From Planctomycetaceae bacterium (GTDB lineage Bacteria; Planctomycetota; Planctomycetia; Planctomycetales; Planctomycetaceae), in the NCBI GenBank assembly GCA_041398825.1, contig JAWKTX010000004.1, positions 434,001-498,000 of the forward strand: DNA of 64,000 nucleotides, given 5' to 3'. This document shows, piece after piece, positions 28,524-37,267 of the stretch. Made by a program: the position numbers and the translations under genes. The notes beneath the pieces were generated by a model. It was not told where the DNA came from. It saw only the letters and a program-made list of their open reading frames with translations, and made no database searches. Each line of letters opens with the position of its first letter. Positions within the stretch are counted from its first letter, which is position 1.

Positions 28524-30402
28524 GCGTCCTGAAGGATCGGTTGACCTGCAGGGTTCTCAGCAATTCAGTCAGATCTTCATGAAGTGAACTTTCCGGGCCC
28601 TCAGTTTGACCAAGATCCCTGAGCGCGTGCTCTAACTCTCCGGTCGGATCTTCACCTTCTGCCAGGTTTCCCGCAAATCCCTGGCGAATCATCCTGATTC
28701 CCTTGCCCTGGTATCGATTAATCGCCCAGCCCGCACTGGCCAGAAGATCGGCATCGACTCTACGTGCGAGGATTGATTCGCGTAAACGGTTACCCAGCGA
28801 CTGCAGAAGAACCCCGGAATCGCCATGATCCAGCCGCAGTTGCTGCAGCTGTTGTGTAACGTGCGTCTTTTGACTGTTCACAAAAGGGCCCTGGTCGGTC
28901 GTTTCTGCGTGCGATGCTGCTGCATGTAAACGCGACTTTCGGGTGACAACGATACCGACACTGCCTGCGGCCAGCAGCAGCAGAGCGAACTGAAACAAAG
29001 GAACCGACAGGAGTGGCGGCTGCCAGGTCAACTGAACGGGAACAAGCTCTTCATTTGCAAGCAGTGGAAAAAGATCCATCGGAGTTTGACAGGTTGCGGA
29101 AACAATCGCGTGATCGGAATGATACGGTGAAACTTCTGAGCCGGTAATTACGCCCTTCAGATGAGATGTAAGAACCGAATGTTCAACCCATACATCAAGG
29201 CCTCCCGATTGGTTCAGCATTTCGGCAAAGTGCCTGGGAATCGTAAACTGCACTTCAGCGGAATCCCTTTCGGCCATCACCGCCACGACTCCATGTTCTT
29301 CAACGGAATTTGGGGCGGCCGAACGGTAGACCACAACGCCATCGCAGGGAGCGAGGATGGTATTTGCTTCCTGCATACTGCGAATACCCGCTACAACTTC
29401 GTTGATTTCAGCACGAATCATTTCGATTTCGGCGTCACGTTGCCGCTGTGCTCGAAAGTAGTCCTGCTGGATCGAGGTCTCTACAGATTTCAACTCCGAC
29501 CTGGCAACGCTCATCGTTGAAGAAGCTGCACTAATGTCGCGTTCAAGAGAAGCCACCTGCTGAGCAATCAATTTATCAAACCGTTCTCCGTTCGAATTCA
29601 GATGTTCAATCTCCGCCTTGAACTGCTCAATTGTCTTATCAAGTTTCTGCAGTTGTTCACTACTCGAAATCGCCTGGTGTCGAGAAAACTGGTGCTCTTT
29701 TGCGGTGAGCGCTCCTTTGGCCAGCAGCGTCGCCGTCCGTTCATAGTCTTTGAGCCGCAGATCGAATTCAGAACGGGACTGATTTCGTGTTGCCGCATAA
29801 TCAATGATATAGCGATCGATTGCGACAACTTTGTCTTCTCTCTCGAGGTGTTTTTCGAGCCCCACCCGGATCGTCTCTTTCAGCAGCGGCTCCAGGTTGT
29901 TCAGTGTCGCCTGAGCGAGTTCTATCTTCGCGAGGGCATTCTGGTGTTTGCGTGTCAGTTCCTCATCGATTTCCAGAGGCTTCGAACTCATGACATTCAG
30001 TTCCGCAGCAAGCTTGTCCTGCTTCGCCTGCAACACGCAGATTTCTGACTGAAAATTTCCTGGTGTAAATTCAGTCAGTGCCTCACCCTTGCTGATGATG
30101 CCCAGAGGAGCGACGTGGCCAATCTCAGTGTCAAGCCTTGCGCGCGCTGCAAATGACTGCCTGAGCCGCATGACACCCTGGATTGGCACCATCTCTGCGA
30201 TGATGTAGCCGACTGCTGCCAGCAGAATGCCGCCGAGGAACATTGCTCTGGACAATCTGGACATCAGAGGGATTTCAGGTGTGGTTGAGTCTGCATTCTT
30301 CTGTCGACGTTGCCACACCCACGCGGCATAACTGAAAAAGAATGTCGCACAGCCAAGCATCACGCTCAGTGAGGTGAAACGAAAATAGGCCCAGGAATCC
30401 AT
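28498..30402 (-). CDS. HlyD/Alg44-like membrane fusion protein
   Basis: This 634-residue protein starts with two transmembrane helices (about 12-31 and 53-70). Residues about 120-340 are strongly coiled coil. A lipoyl/barrel-sandwich half then reads NTILAPCDGVVVYRSAAPNS, followed by a beta-barrel-like section (AEVQFTIPRHFAEMLNQS), a third helix near 470-490 (FQFALLLLAAGSVGIVVT) and a 140-residue cytoplasmic-looking tail. The layout resembles HlyD-type adaptors paired with polysaccharide synthases. The 26-base overlap with the synthase gene indicates one operon and joint function in polymer secretion. The C-terminal tail was not recognised. Confidence 0.8.
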   Translation of the reverse strand: MDSWAYFRFTSLSVMLGCATFFFSYAAWVWQRRQKNADSTTPEIPLMSRLSRAMFLGGILLAAVGYIIAEMVPIQGVMRLRQSFAARARLDTEIGHVAPLGIISKGEALTEFTPGNFQSEICVLQAKQDKLAAELNVMSSKPLEIDEELTRKHQNALAKIELAQATLNNLEPLLKETIRVGLEKHLEREDKVVAIDRYIIDYAATRNQSRSEFDLRLKDYERTATLLAKGALTAKEHQFSRHQAISSSEQLQKLDKTIEQFKAEIEHLNSNGERFDKLIAQQVASLERDISAASSTMSVARSELKSVETSIQQDYFRAQRQRDAEIEMIRAEINEVVAGIRSMQEANTILAPCDGVVVYRSAAPNSVEEHGVVAVMAERDSAEVQFTIPRHFAEMLNQSGGLDVWVEHSVLTSHLKGVITGSEVSPYHSDHAIVSATCQTPMDLFPLLANEELVPVQLTWQPPLLSVPLFQFALLLLAAGSVGIVVTRKSRLHAAASHAETTDQGPFVNSQKTHVTQQLQQLRLDHGDSGVLLQSLGNRLRESILARRVDADLLASAGWAINRYQGKGIRMIRQGFAGNLAEGEDPTGELEHALRDLGQTEGPESSLHEDLTELLRTLQVNRSFRTRESESRTR

Positions 30403-31386
30403 AGGATCTGTCTCGATCAGTTTCTCTATCGTCGATGAGCACTCCGGCAGTCAATTCCGCGCGGGACACAGCGAATACTGCTTTCAAATCCGGTTCTGGC
30501 GCCCATTGAAAATGGAGAACGATTCCATGACCCACCCTGGTAGTAAATCCCCGTTCCGGGTTTGAAATCATCTCCACCCGCTGAGAGAACACCCCGAAGG
30601 CAACTCAATGTGTTACCGAGAGTCGTTTGACAGGCGTTCACGGTCCATGGATTTTCACTGATGCGCCGAAGTCCTTTTCAACGGGTTGATAACAGTGATG
30701 CAAATGATGGAACCATCGGCAGATCTTTAGGCGGGGCAATACCATGAATCCTGGCATGCCTGCCGGAGTCAGTACTTTCCCCTACCCCGGATATATAGAT
30801 TCAGCGTCTTCGAAACTGAGACGCTGCACGACTTGCATAGAATCATATCCGTCTTATCCCCCGTCAGTATTCTCCCTACCCGTCCGCTGAATTTCTTAAT
30901 CAATCATTGTGACGCGCAAGTCTGAGGAGCCTGTTGAAAACGGGACTGGCCCGAGCAGGAGACCTGAAAACACGGCCGCTTGCAGCCGTCCAGCGTGCCT
31001 GTCCCCATTTTTCAACGGACAATTGGATATCAGCGTAAAACACAAGTGTAAACGATCGCTTGTGAACGCAAAGTCTTCCCATTTCCACTAACGGATATCC
31101 GGAACTACTGGATATACGTAATATCGATTTGCACCCTACATTCAGGATAACCAAAGAAATGCGCTCTCGACGATTTGGTTCTTCGACCTGCGAATAACAT
31201 GAGTACTTTGCAATGGATGCTGTACACGAGGATTCGCAACGCCTGGTCGTTTGTTGAAGAATGGAATGAGCACGCGACCGACGTTCGGGATGATCAAATT
31301 CCAACGCCGTTCAGCCACTCGATTCCGGCTTCTAACAGACCAACAGCCGTGATAAGCAACAGCCGGTTTCCTGTGAGGGGTTGGAT
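30403..31386. other. divergent intergenic region with repeat R2
   Basis: About 980 bases between the divergent HlyD and inverse-autotransporter genes. It contains repeat R2 and no supported gene. GAGGGG at 31375-31380 is the ribosome binding site for the downstream ATG at 31387. The length suggests complex regulation, but no operator was identified. Confidence 0.5.
30929..31023 (-). repeat. 100-bp inverted-repeat element, copy R2 (reverse orientation)
   Basis: Starts CCTGTTGAAAACGGGACTGG, continues CCCGAGCAGGAGACCTG, AAAACACGG, GCAGCCGTCCAGCGTGCC, and ends TGTCCCCATTTTTCAACGG. This is the reverse complement of the orientation in R1, R3, R5 and R6. Confidence 0.88.
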
Positions 31387-34300
31387 ATGACGTTTCGTGA
31401 AGGGATTCTTCGAGTCGGATTTTCCATCGCCGTCCTGGCGACGTCTTCAGGCCGTTCAAACGCTGATCTATCCTCTCAGTTAACAGATGCTGTGCCAGGG
31501 GAGCATGCGTCCGCTACGACGGTGCTGGACTCTGCAGAGTCTGGAGGTCCCGTCGTTCTTAACGGAGCAAGGATGACTGATAAGGGATTTTTCTCGGGGC
31601 AGATCGGAACCTACGGAGGCAGGAACACAGGGATCAACAATGGATACATGAGCCTTGAAGGGCGCGGAGGACTTTTTGAGGACAGCGGAAACGAGGTCTT
31701 CTTTTTCGATAACCGATTACTGCTCAACGACTACACACTTCCCGGTGGAAACCTGGGATTGGGGTACCGACAATTTCGGGCGGGATCCAACGTTGTGATT
31801 GGAGGGAACCTGTTCTACGATCGCTGGAACCTCGGTCAGAATGCATTTAATCAGATTGGTCTTGGTGCTGAGTTGCTGGGAGATGGCTGGGAAGCTCGGT
31901 TGAACGGTTATGTTCCCGTCGGGCGTGAAGACCAGCAGATTGGCCTCGCGAACGGATTCGTCGTGGGGACAGACATTTTTGCCACTCGCCACCTCCAGTC
32001 AGCCCTGAAAGGCTGGGATCTGGAGTACGGCGGCGCATTGCTGTCAGGAAATAACAGAACACTGAAAGCCTTTGGAGGTACCTACTATTACGACGGCACA
32101 GGAGTTAACGGAGCCTTCGGCCTCCGTGGCCGCGGTGAACTGGCAATAGGGTCATCTGCGGCTCTAAATCTGAGCGTTCAGAATGATTCCATATTCGGCA
32201 CCACCGCGATGTTTGGTGCGACGTTCACACTACCAGGGAGAGACATTCACGATCCCGGTTACCGTCAGTCGGTCTACAATCGCATGACGGAGCGAGTCCA
32301 CCGATCTCAGAATGTGGCCGTGACCGAGCACACCGTCACGAGTAACACCGGATACAACGCATTCTTCGTGCAGCAGGGAGCATCCGGCAGCGGAACACTG
32401 GCTGATCCCGGCAGTTTGGGAGCGTTGTCAAGCGACCCGAATTTCAAAGCCGGTGACGTCGCATTCCTTATTAACTCTGGTGGCACATTCACAGACTCGT
32501 TTGTCATTGACGCACCTGGCCAACAGTTGATCGGGTCGCCGGATGCTTCCGGATTCGCCACCACAACGCTGCCCGGCAACGTAATTCTCACTCAGGGTGG
32601 ACTGGGAGGACGATCAACGATCGATGGCCAGATTCTGTTTAATACCTACGGTCGTGCCAGTGGGTTTGATATTTCCTCGGCTTCGCTTATTCCCATCTAC
32701 GTCGACGGACTTGCTGCCAGCCAGACGATCGTTGTTGACAGTGTGAACGTCAATGGTTCGGTCGACGACGGAATTCACATTGTGAATTCATTTGGCACCT
32801 TCCAGTTTCTGGCGGGGACCAATGGCGGACTCATTCAGAATGTCACGGGCGACGGTATCGAAGCGCTCGGGGACGTCGATGTCCTGCTGGATAACGTCAC
32901 CTTCAATAACGTTGGCATGAATGCTATCCGGACGAACTACACCGGAACATTCGTCGGCACAGGCAACACCGTAATTAACAATCCTGGCTTTAACGGAATT
33001 TATCTAACGAATAACGATTCGACCTTCCAGTTCGAGAACCTGACCATCAATGGTGGGGGCAACGGCCTGTTCCTTGATGGATTCAACGGTGACTTTACGG
33101 TGACGGGCGATGCCGTATTCAACAAACAGGTCTCAACAGGCATTATTCAGCCTTCTGCTGCAGGTGTCGGCAACACCAGCAACCTTTCCTTTGGCAACCT
33201 GACGATCGACAACCATAACGGTTACGCCGTGTCTCTTGAAAACCATACCGGTTCGTTCAAGGTGACCGGTGACGCTGTCATCGAGAGCTCACAAACACTG
33301 CCGGTTGCACTGGGCATTTTGAGCAACAATTCGTCCACAGATTTCTCGTTCGGTTCGCTGGATATCCATCATGCAGGAACCGCCCTGGCTCTGATCAACC
33401 ACAGTGGAAATTTCACCGTGGACGGTCAGACCAGCATCGATGACTACGGTATCCTTGGAATTCAGTCCGAAGGTTCAACGACGAATTTCAACCTGGGCTC
33501 TCTCTCCGTTACCAATGGTGGTGGCACCGCAGTTGCATTGATTAATCACACCGGGGAATTCAATGTCACAGGTGCTACCAGCGTTGACGACTATGCTGCA
33601 TTTGGTTTTCAGGTGCAGGGAGGGGCCACTGAGTTCGATCTTGGCTCGCTGAATGTCTCCAATGGTAACGGTATCGCGATCGCTCTGTCGGGTAATAACG
33701 GCAATTTTATCGTCCATGCGGATGCCAATCTCAGTAACAATCGTGGCGGTGGACTATTAGTTGCCGCTGGCAACTCCGACATCAGCTTTGGCTCGCTGGC
33801 TGTCAGCCACGTTCCGATGCAGGGTTATGGAGTGGCACTGGAAGGCCACAACGGAACATTTACAGTGGTCGGTGACGCAGACTTCAACTCGACAGGTCAG
33901 TGGGGCATTCAGTCCCGCAACTCAAACACGACATTTCAGTTTGGATCACTCGATGTCATCGGAACGTCCATCTTCGGTGTGGCACTCGATCATCATACGG
34001 GGGATTTCACTGTTGATGGTGCTGTGAACTTTACTGATCCCTGGCAGTATGGCATGTTGTCAAACAACAGTAATTCCAACATTCACTTCGGGTCGTTGTC
34101 CACCAGCAACACAGCTCAGTACGCGGTAGCACTCAATAGTCATACGGGAGACTTCATCGTCGACGGCGCTGCGAACCTGACCAATGTTGGCGGGTATGGT
34201 GTGCAGGTGGGCCCGTGGACCAACGGAGACGTGAGATTTGGTTCACTCAACGTAACCGGAGCAAGTTACGTGGGACTCAATGTTGAAGGCGGAACGGGCA

Positions 34301-36180
34301 GCGTTCTGGTACAGAATGGTGCGACGATTGATGGAGGAAATTTCGGAGTCCAGGTGAACAACCGGACGGGCGATGTCAGCTTTGGATCTCTGACAACAAG
34401 CAACAACCGATACATCGGAGGTGTCTTTCAAAACATCAACGGCAATCTGAACGTAACGAACGACTTCATTGCCTCCAACGTTGGGCAGGGATGGTATGTT
34501 GATAAGGCAGTGCAGGTCAGCGGCACAAGCGGCGCCGTTAACTTTGGATCACTGGTCATGGACGGGAACGGAGCCCTGGGGCTCGACTACCGCTTCAACC
34601 AGTCCGGCCTGACAATCGCCGGCACAACCGCAAACGGTGGCCTGTCCTCCACTGGCTTCATCAACGGTGTTCAGGCACTGGATAACACGGGCGACATTCG
34701 AATTGGAGATGTCGATGTGACAGGGACTGGCGGCTTCGGCACCGGCCTGTTTGTTACACGTAACAATGGAAGTGTGCTGATCGATGGGGACGCAACGTTC
34801 ACGAACACCGGCCTGAACGGTGCGAGTATCACAAACGTCACCGGGGCCGTTGAGTTCGGTAATCTGACAGTTGAGACAACGTCGCAGAACGGTTTGTTCG
34901 CTCAAAACATCAGCGGCGATCTGACTCTTGGCGATGTCGACATGGACAACAGCGGCACCTTCGGCATCTACCTCAACAATATTGGTGGAAACACTTCGGT
35001 CGAGAATCTGGACATCAATGGGGCAACCTCCACAGGTGTCGGAATCACGAATAACAACAGCAGCTTCACGGTCACCGGTACAACGAATATCAGTAACTCA
35101 CACCAGGGGATCGCCGTCACCAACTCATGGAGCGATCTCAACTTTAATGACCTGACCATCGAAAACATGACCGGCAACGGCCTGTCGTTGTATAACAGCA
35201 GATCGAATGTAAACGTCACCGGGAATGCGAGCTTTAGCAACACAGGGGCCTCCGCCATTCTTTCTGACGGTGCCTCGTCCGGCAATCTTCAGTTCAACAA
35301 TCTGGACGTCAATACGAACTGGGCAAGTGGAGTTTCGCTGAATGGGCACACCGGCAATTTCGTTGTCACCAACGACGCCACATTCACCGGCGCTGGAGGA
35401 ACGTCGTTCCTTTCTCAGGGCAACTCAAGAGGCGACTACAGCTTCAGCAACCTCACGACCACCGGCAACTGGACGAATAACGTGGCCCTCGTGAACCATG
35501 CCGGAGACTTCACGGTCACGGGCAACACCAACTTCACAGGAGCCAACATCGGCCTGCAGGTCGAAGGCGGAACCGGCGACATGACGTTTGCCGACATAAC
35601 GATCAATTCGCCCGGCACCAACGGGATCAGCGTGTTCGGCGGCAACAAGAATCTGACCGCGTCCGGAACCACAACGATCACATCGCCTGGTGCCAACGGA
35701 TTGATTCTGACTCAGGGTACCGGCAACATCAACTTCAGCAATCTGATCGTTACCGATCCCGGAGCGAACGGCATTACGATGTCATTGTTTGATGGTCGTC
35801 TGACAGTAAGCGACGGTGAAATCTCCGGAATCAAGTCAGGACAACAGGCCGTCTTTAAGCATGACTCCGGAAGCGGCACCATCACACTGGAAAATATGAT
35901 CTTCAGTACGAACGCCAACGATGTCTTCGGCCTTGTCACCCTGGAATATGGCAATGGCGGTTTTGCCACACTGAATAACAACCAGGCCATCTTTGCGCAG
36001 GGAAGCACCGGAACCATTGGTTACCGCTTTGGAAGTTTCGGCATTGCCGACAAGGTGATCCTGTCGGGCACCGGCAACACCACATCAAACGCTGTCGAAC
36101 AGACATTGTTTGACACGTTTGCTCCGTCCTTCTTTGGGCAAGTCGAAATCGATGGAATCGGCTTCCCAGTCACTCCTTAA
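31387..36180 (+). CDS. giant inverse-autotransporter adhesin with beta-helix repeat passenger
   Basis: The ATG at 31387 (1597 residues) follows GAGGGG; a TTG at 31381 is an in-frame alternative. After a signal peptide (residues about 5-28), residues about 60-300 form an inverse-autotransporter barrel of the intimin/invasin type: NLGLGYRQFRAGSNVVIGGN, LFYDRWNLGQNAFNQIGLGA, ARLNGYVPVGRED, GAFGLRGRGELAIG. The remaining thousand-plus residues are Gly/Asn/Thr-rich, with a repeat of about 42 residues built on FGSL, GVALxxHTGDFTVDG and IQSNNS motifs, typical of right-handed beta-helices. The barrel inserts in the outer membrane and the C-terminal passenger is displayed. No catalytic residues were seen; adhesion or matrix binding is inferred. 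It is divergent from the polysaccharide synthase operon. Confidence 0.85.
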   Translation: MTFREGILRVGFSIAVLATSSGRSNADLSSQLTDAVPGEHASATTVLDSAESGGPVVLNGARMTDKGFFSGQIGTYGGRNTGINNGYMSLEGRGGLFEDSGNEVFFFDNRLLLNDYTLPGGNLGLGYRQFRAGSNVVIGGNLFYDRWNLGQNAFNQIGLGAELLGDGWEARLNGYVPVGREDQQIGLANGFVVGTDIFATRHLQSALKGWDLEYGGALLSGNNRTLKAFGGTYYYDGTGVNGAFGLRGRGELAIGSSAALNLSVQNDSIFGTTAMFGATFTLPGRDIHDPGYRQSVYNRMTERVHRSQNVAVTEHTVTSNTGYNAFFVQQGASGSGTLADPGSLGALSSDPNFKAGDVAFLINSGGTFTDSFVIDAPGQQLIGSPDASGFATTTLPGNVILTQGGLGGRSTIDGQILFNTYGRASGFDISSASLIPIYVDGLAASQTIVVDSVNVNGSVDDGIHIVNSFGTFQFLAGTNGGLIQNVTGDGIEALGDVDVLLDNVTFNNVGMNAIRTNYTGTFVGTGNTVINNPGFNGIYLTNNDSTFQFENLTINGGGNGLFLDGFNGDFTVTGDAVFNKQVSTGIIQPSAAGVGNTSNLSFGNLTIDNHNGYAVSLENHTGSFKVTGDAVIESSQTLPVALGILSNNSSTDFSFGSLDIHHAGTALALINHSGNFTVDGQTSIDDYGILGIQSEGSTTNFNLGSLSVTNGGGTAVALINHTGEFNVTGATSVDDYAAFGFQVQGGATEFDLGSLNVSNGNGIAIALSGNNGNFIVHADANLSNNRGGGLLVAAGNSDISFGSLAVSHVPMQGYGVALEGHNGTFTVVGDADFNSTGQWGIQSRNSNTTFQFGSLDVIGTSIFGVALDHHTGDFTVDGAVNFTDPWQYGMLSNNSNSNIHFGSLSTSNTAQYAVALNSHTGDFIVDGAANLTNVGGYGVQVGPWTNGDVRFGSLNVTGASYVGLNVEGGTGSVLVQNGATIDGGNFGVQVNNRTGDVSFGSLTTSNNRYIGGVFQNINGNLNVTNDFIASNVGQGWYVDKAVQVSGTSGAVNFGSLVMDGNGALGLDYRFNQSGLTIAGTTANGGLSSTGFINGVQALDNTGDIRIGDVDVTGTGGFGTGLFVTRNNGSVLIDGDATFTNTGLNGASITNVTGAVEFGNLTVETTSQNGLFAQNISGDLTLGDVDMDNSGTFGIYLNNIGGNTSVENLDINGATSTGVGITNNNSSFTVTGTTNISNSHQGIAVTNSWSDLNFNDLTIENMTGNGLSLYNSRSNVNVTGNASFSNTGASAILSDGASSGNLQFNNLDVNTNWASGVSLNGHTGNFVVTNDATFTGAGGTSFLSQGNSRGDYSFSNLTTTGNWTNNVALVNHAGDFTVTGNTNFTGANIGLQVEGGTGDMTFADITINSPGTNGISVFGGNKNLTASGTTTITSPGANGLILTQGTGNINFSNLIVTDPGANGITMSLFDGRLTVSDGEISGIKSGQQAVFKHDSGSGTITLENMIFSTNANDVFGLVTLEYGNGGFATLNNNQAIFAQGSTGTIGYRFGSFGIADKVILSGTGNTTSNAVEQTLFDTFAPSFFGQVEIDGIGFPVTP
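33290..35560 (+). repeat. coding tandem repeats, about 126 bp per unit
   Basis: Within the adhesin, successive blocks re-use variants of TTTGGNTCNCTNGANGT (FGSLDV), then GCACTCNATCACACCGGNGA (AL-NHTGD) and TTCACNGTNGACGG (FTVDG), about every 42 codons. The DNA copies are well diverged, so the array is old and not recently homogenised. Confidence 0.75.
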
Positions 36181-36245
36181 TTCGTCAAGGCGGGGGGAGT
36201 TTGCTCATGGAGTTCTGACTTCACAGTCCGTGATAGAAGCAAATG

Positions 36246-36746
36246 AAAGGAAACCCGAAGCATGAGCGAGGGACCGAAGATCGGGGCACGCAGAGTCGCC
36301 AAGACGCGAAGACGACACGCAGCGAGAATAGCTGCGGGCTCCATGTATCCGGCTGGGCCAGACCATTGAATTCCCGAAGAATTGCTGGCCTGCCTTTGCG
36401 TCTTAGCGAGAATTCACTCGCTCACACGTTGATGCGATCATTTGTATCCCGAATTACTTCTTCCAGACTGCGTGAATTCCCACGCAAGATAGACATTCTA
36501 AGTCAGACGGCCCAAAAGGAAACCCGAAGCGTGAGCGAGGGGCCGAAGAACGGGGCACGCAGAGTCGCCAAGGCGCAAAGACGAAGTGCTATGCGAGTAG
36601 CTGCGGGCTCCAGGCATCCCTTTGAACCAGACCATTGAGCTCCCGAAGGAGTCCCGCCTTTGCGTCTTAGCGACTTTGCGAGACATCACCCTCTCACACG
36701 TTGATACGATCACCCGTATCGCGAATCACTTCTTCCAGACTGCGTG
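36246..36746 (+). repeat. tandem duplication of a 230-bp noncoding unit
   Basis: Unit 1 (36246-36474) and unit 2 (36515-36746) share the order AAAGGAAACCCGAAGC, TGAGCGAGG, CGGGGCACGCAGAGTCGCCA, AGCTGCGGGCTCCA, CCAGACCATTGA, GCCTTTGCGTCTTAGCGA, CTCACACGTTGAT, and CTTCTTCCAGACTGCGTG. Each unit carries an internal inverted pair: CGCAGAGTCGCCAAG with the complement of CTTAGCGACTTTGCG. The distal end of unit 2 runs into the integrase remnant. No coding frame is supported in 36181-36745. Confidence 0.85.
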
Positions 36747-37014
36747 GGCATTCCGCATCCACGGACAATACAACGGGCAACCGTTCCGGTTACTTTGCTC
36801 TGACGGCCTCGACGGCCAGCCACGTGAGGAACTGATTGATTTCAAGATTGCCTCATTCCGACGGATGAACCCAGATTCCCCGTCTCTCTTTGTAAAAAGT
36901 GAGGTATTGAACAATCCATCGGACATAGGCTTCTTCTGTTCGAATGGACATGTGCCGAGCCCTCATTAGTCCTTGCACCTGATCCAGAAGCCGCGGCATG
37001 CCCTGGCTGCTCAT
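36746..37014 (-). pseudogene. broken integron-type tyrosine recombinase (IntI-like), N-terminal remnant
   Basis: On the minus strand from about 37014, the frame reads MPRLLDQVQGLMRARHMS, IRTEEAYVRWIVQYLTFY, then HPSE, a stop codon, NLEINQFLTWLAVE, another stop, and RLPVVLSVDAE. These match the start of integron integrases (RxLDQVRxxIRxxHYSxRTExAYVxWIxRYIxFH, HPxEMGxxEVExFLTxLAVE, RLPVVLTxxEV). Two in-frame stops, a deletion of about 40 residues before RLPVVL, and loss of the whole catalytic domain (R-H-R-Y) make it a pseudogene. Its orientation, divergent from the cassette-like genes that follow, is the normal integron arrangement. Confidence 0.78.
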
Positions 37015-37043
37015 GTCTCTCGTTTGCTGATTTGGGGCGCCCG

Positions 37044-37068
37044 GGAATATCCAGCTTCTGGATATTCC
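37044..37068. promoter_or_regulatory. operator-like palindrome P1 upstream of the integrase remnant
   Basis: GGAATATCCAG (37044-37054), CTT, CTGGATATTCC (37058-37068): 11-bp perfect arms around three bases. It shares the core TATCCAG-N3-CTGGATA with P2 and lies 30 bases upstream of the integrase start, where a promoter or attI would be expected. Confidence 0.6.
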
Positions 37069-37196
37069 AGGACTCAGCCGAAAGTGTATCGCGGGTGTGT
37101 CAAGACGCCATCCCCGCAGGGCTGTTGACATCAGCTTCTCCGGGAGTCAGAATCTGCTCCGTTGCCGCACGTTTCGCTTTCAGACTATCCACTGTG

Positions 37197-37217
37197 ATTA
37201 TCCAGCGGCTGGATAAT
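37197..37217. promoter_or_regulatory. operator-like palindrome P2
   Basis: ATTATCCAG (37197-37205), CGG, CTGGATAAT (37209-37217): 9-bp perfect arms with the same core as P1, 153 bases away and just before the first cassette-like gene. Confidence 0.6.
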
Positions 37218-37267
37218 ACTTGTTCGCATCTCAAACCAAAGAGGCTCACTTTGCCGTACGGAATACC

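Noticed and set aside
30403..31386. Small genes or a riboswitch in the long divergent gap
   Set aside because: Apart from repeat R2 and a ribosome binding site, no conserved riboswitch core, tRNA-like fold or coding frame was recognised.
31387..36180. Reading the repeat region as a non-coding satellite or CRISPR-like array
   Set aside because: One frame is open for nearly 1600 codons with a signal peptide, barrel domain and protein-level periodicity; DNA copies are too diverged for a satellite.
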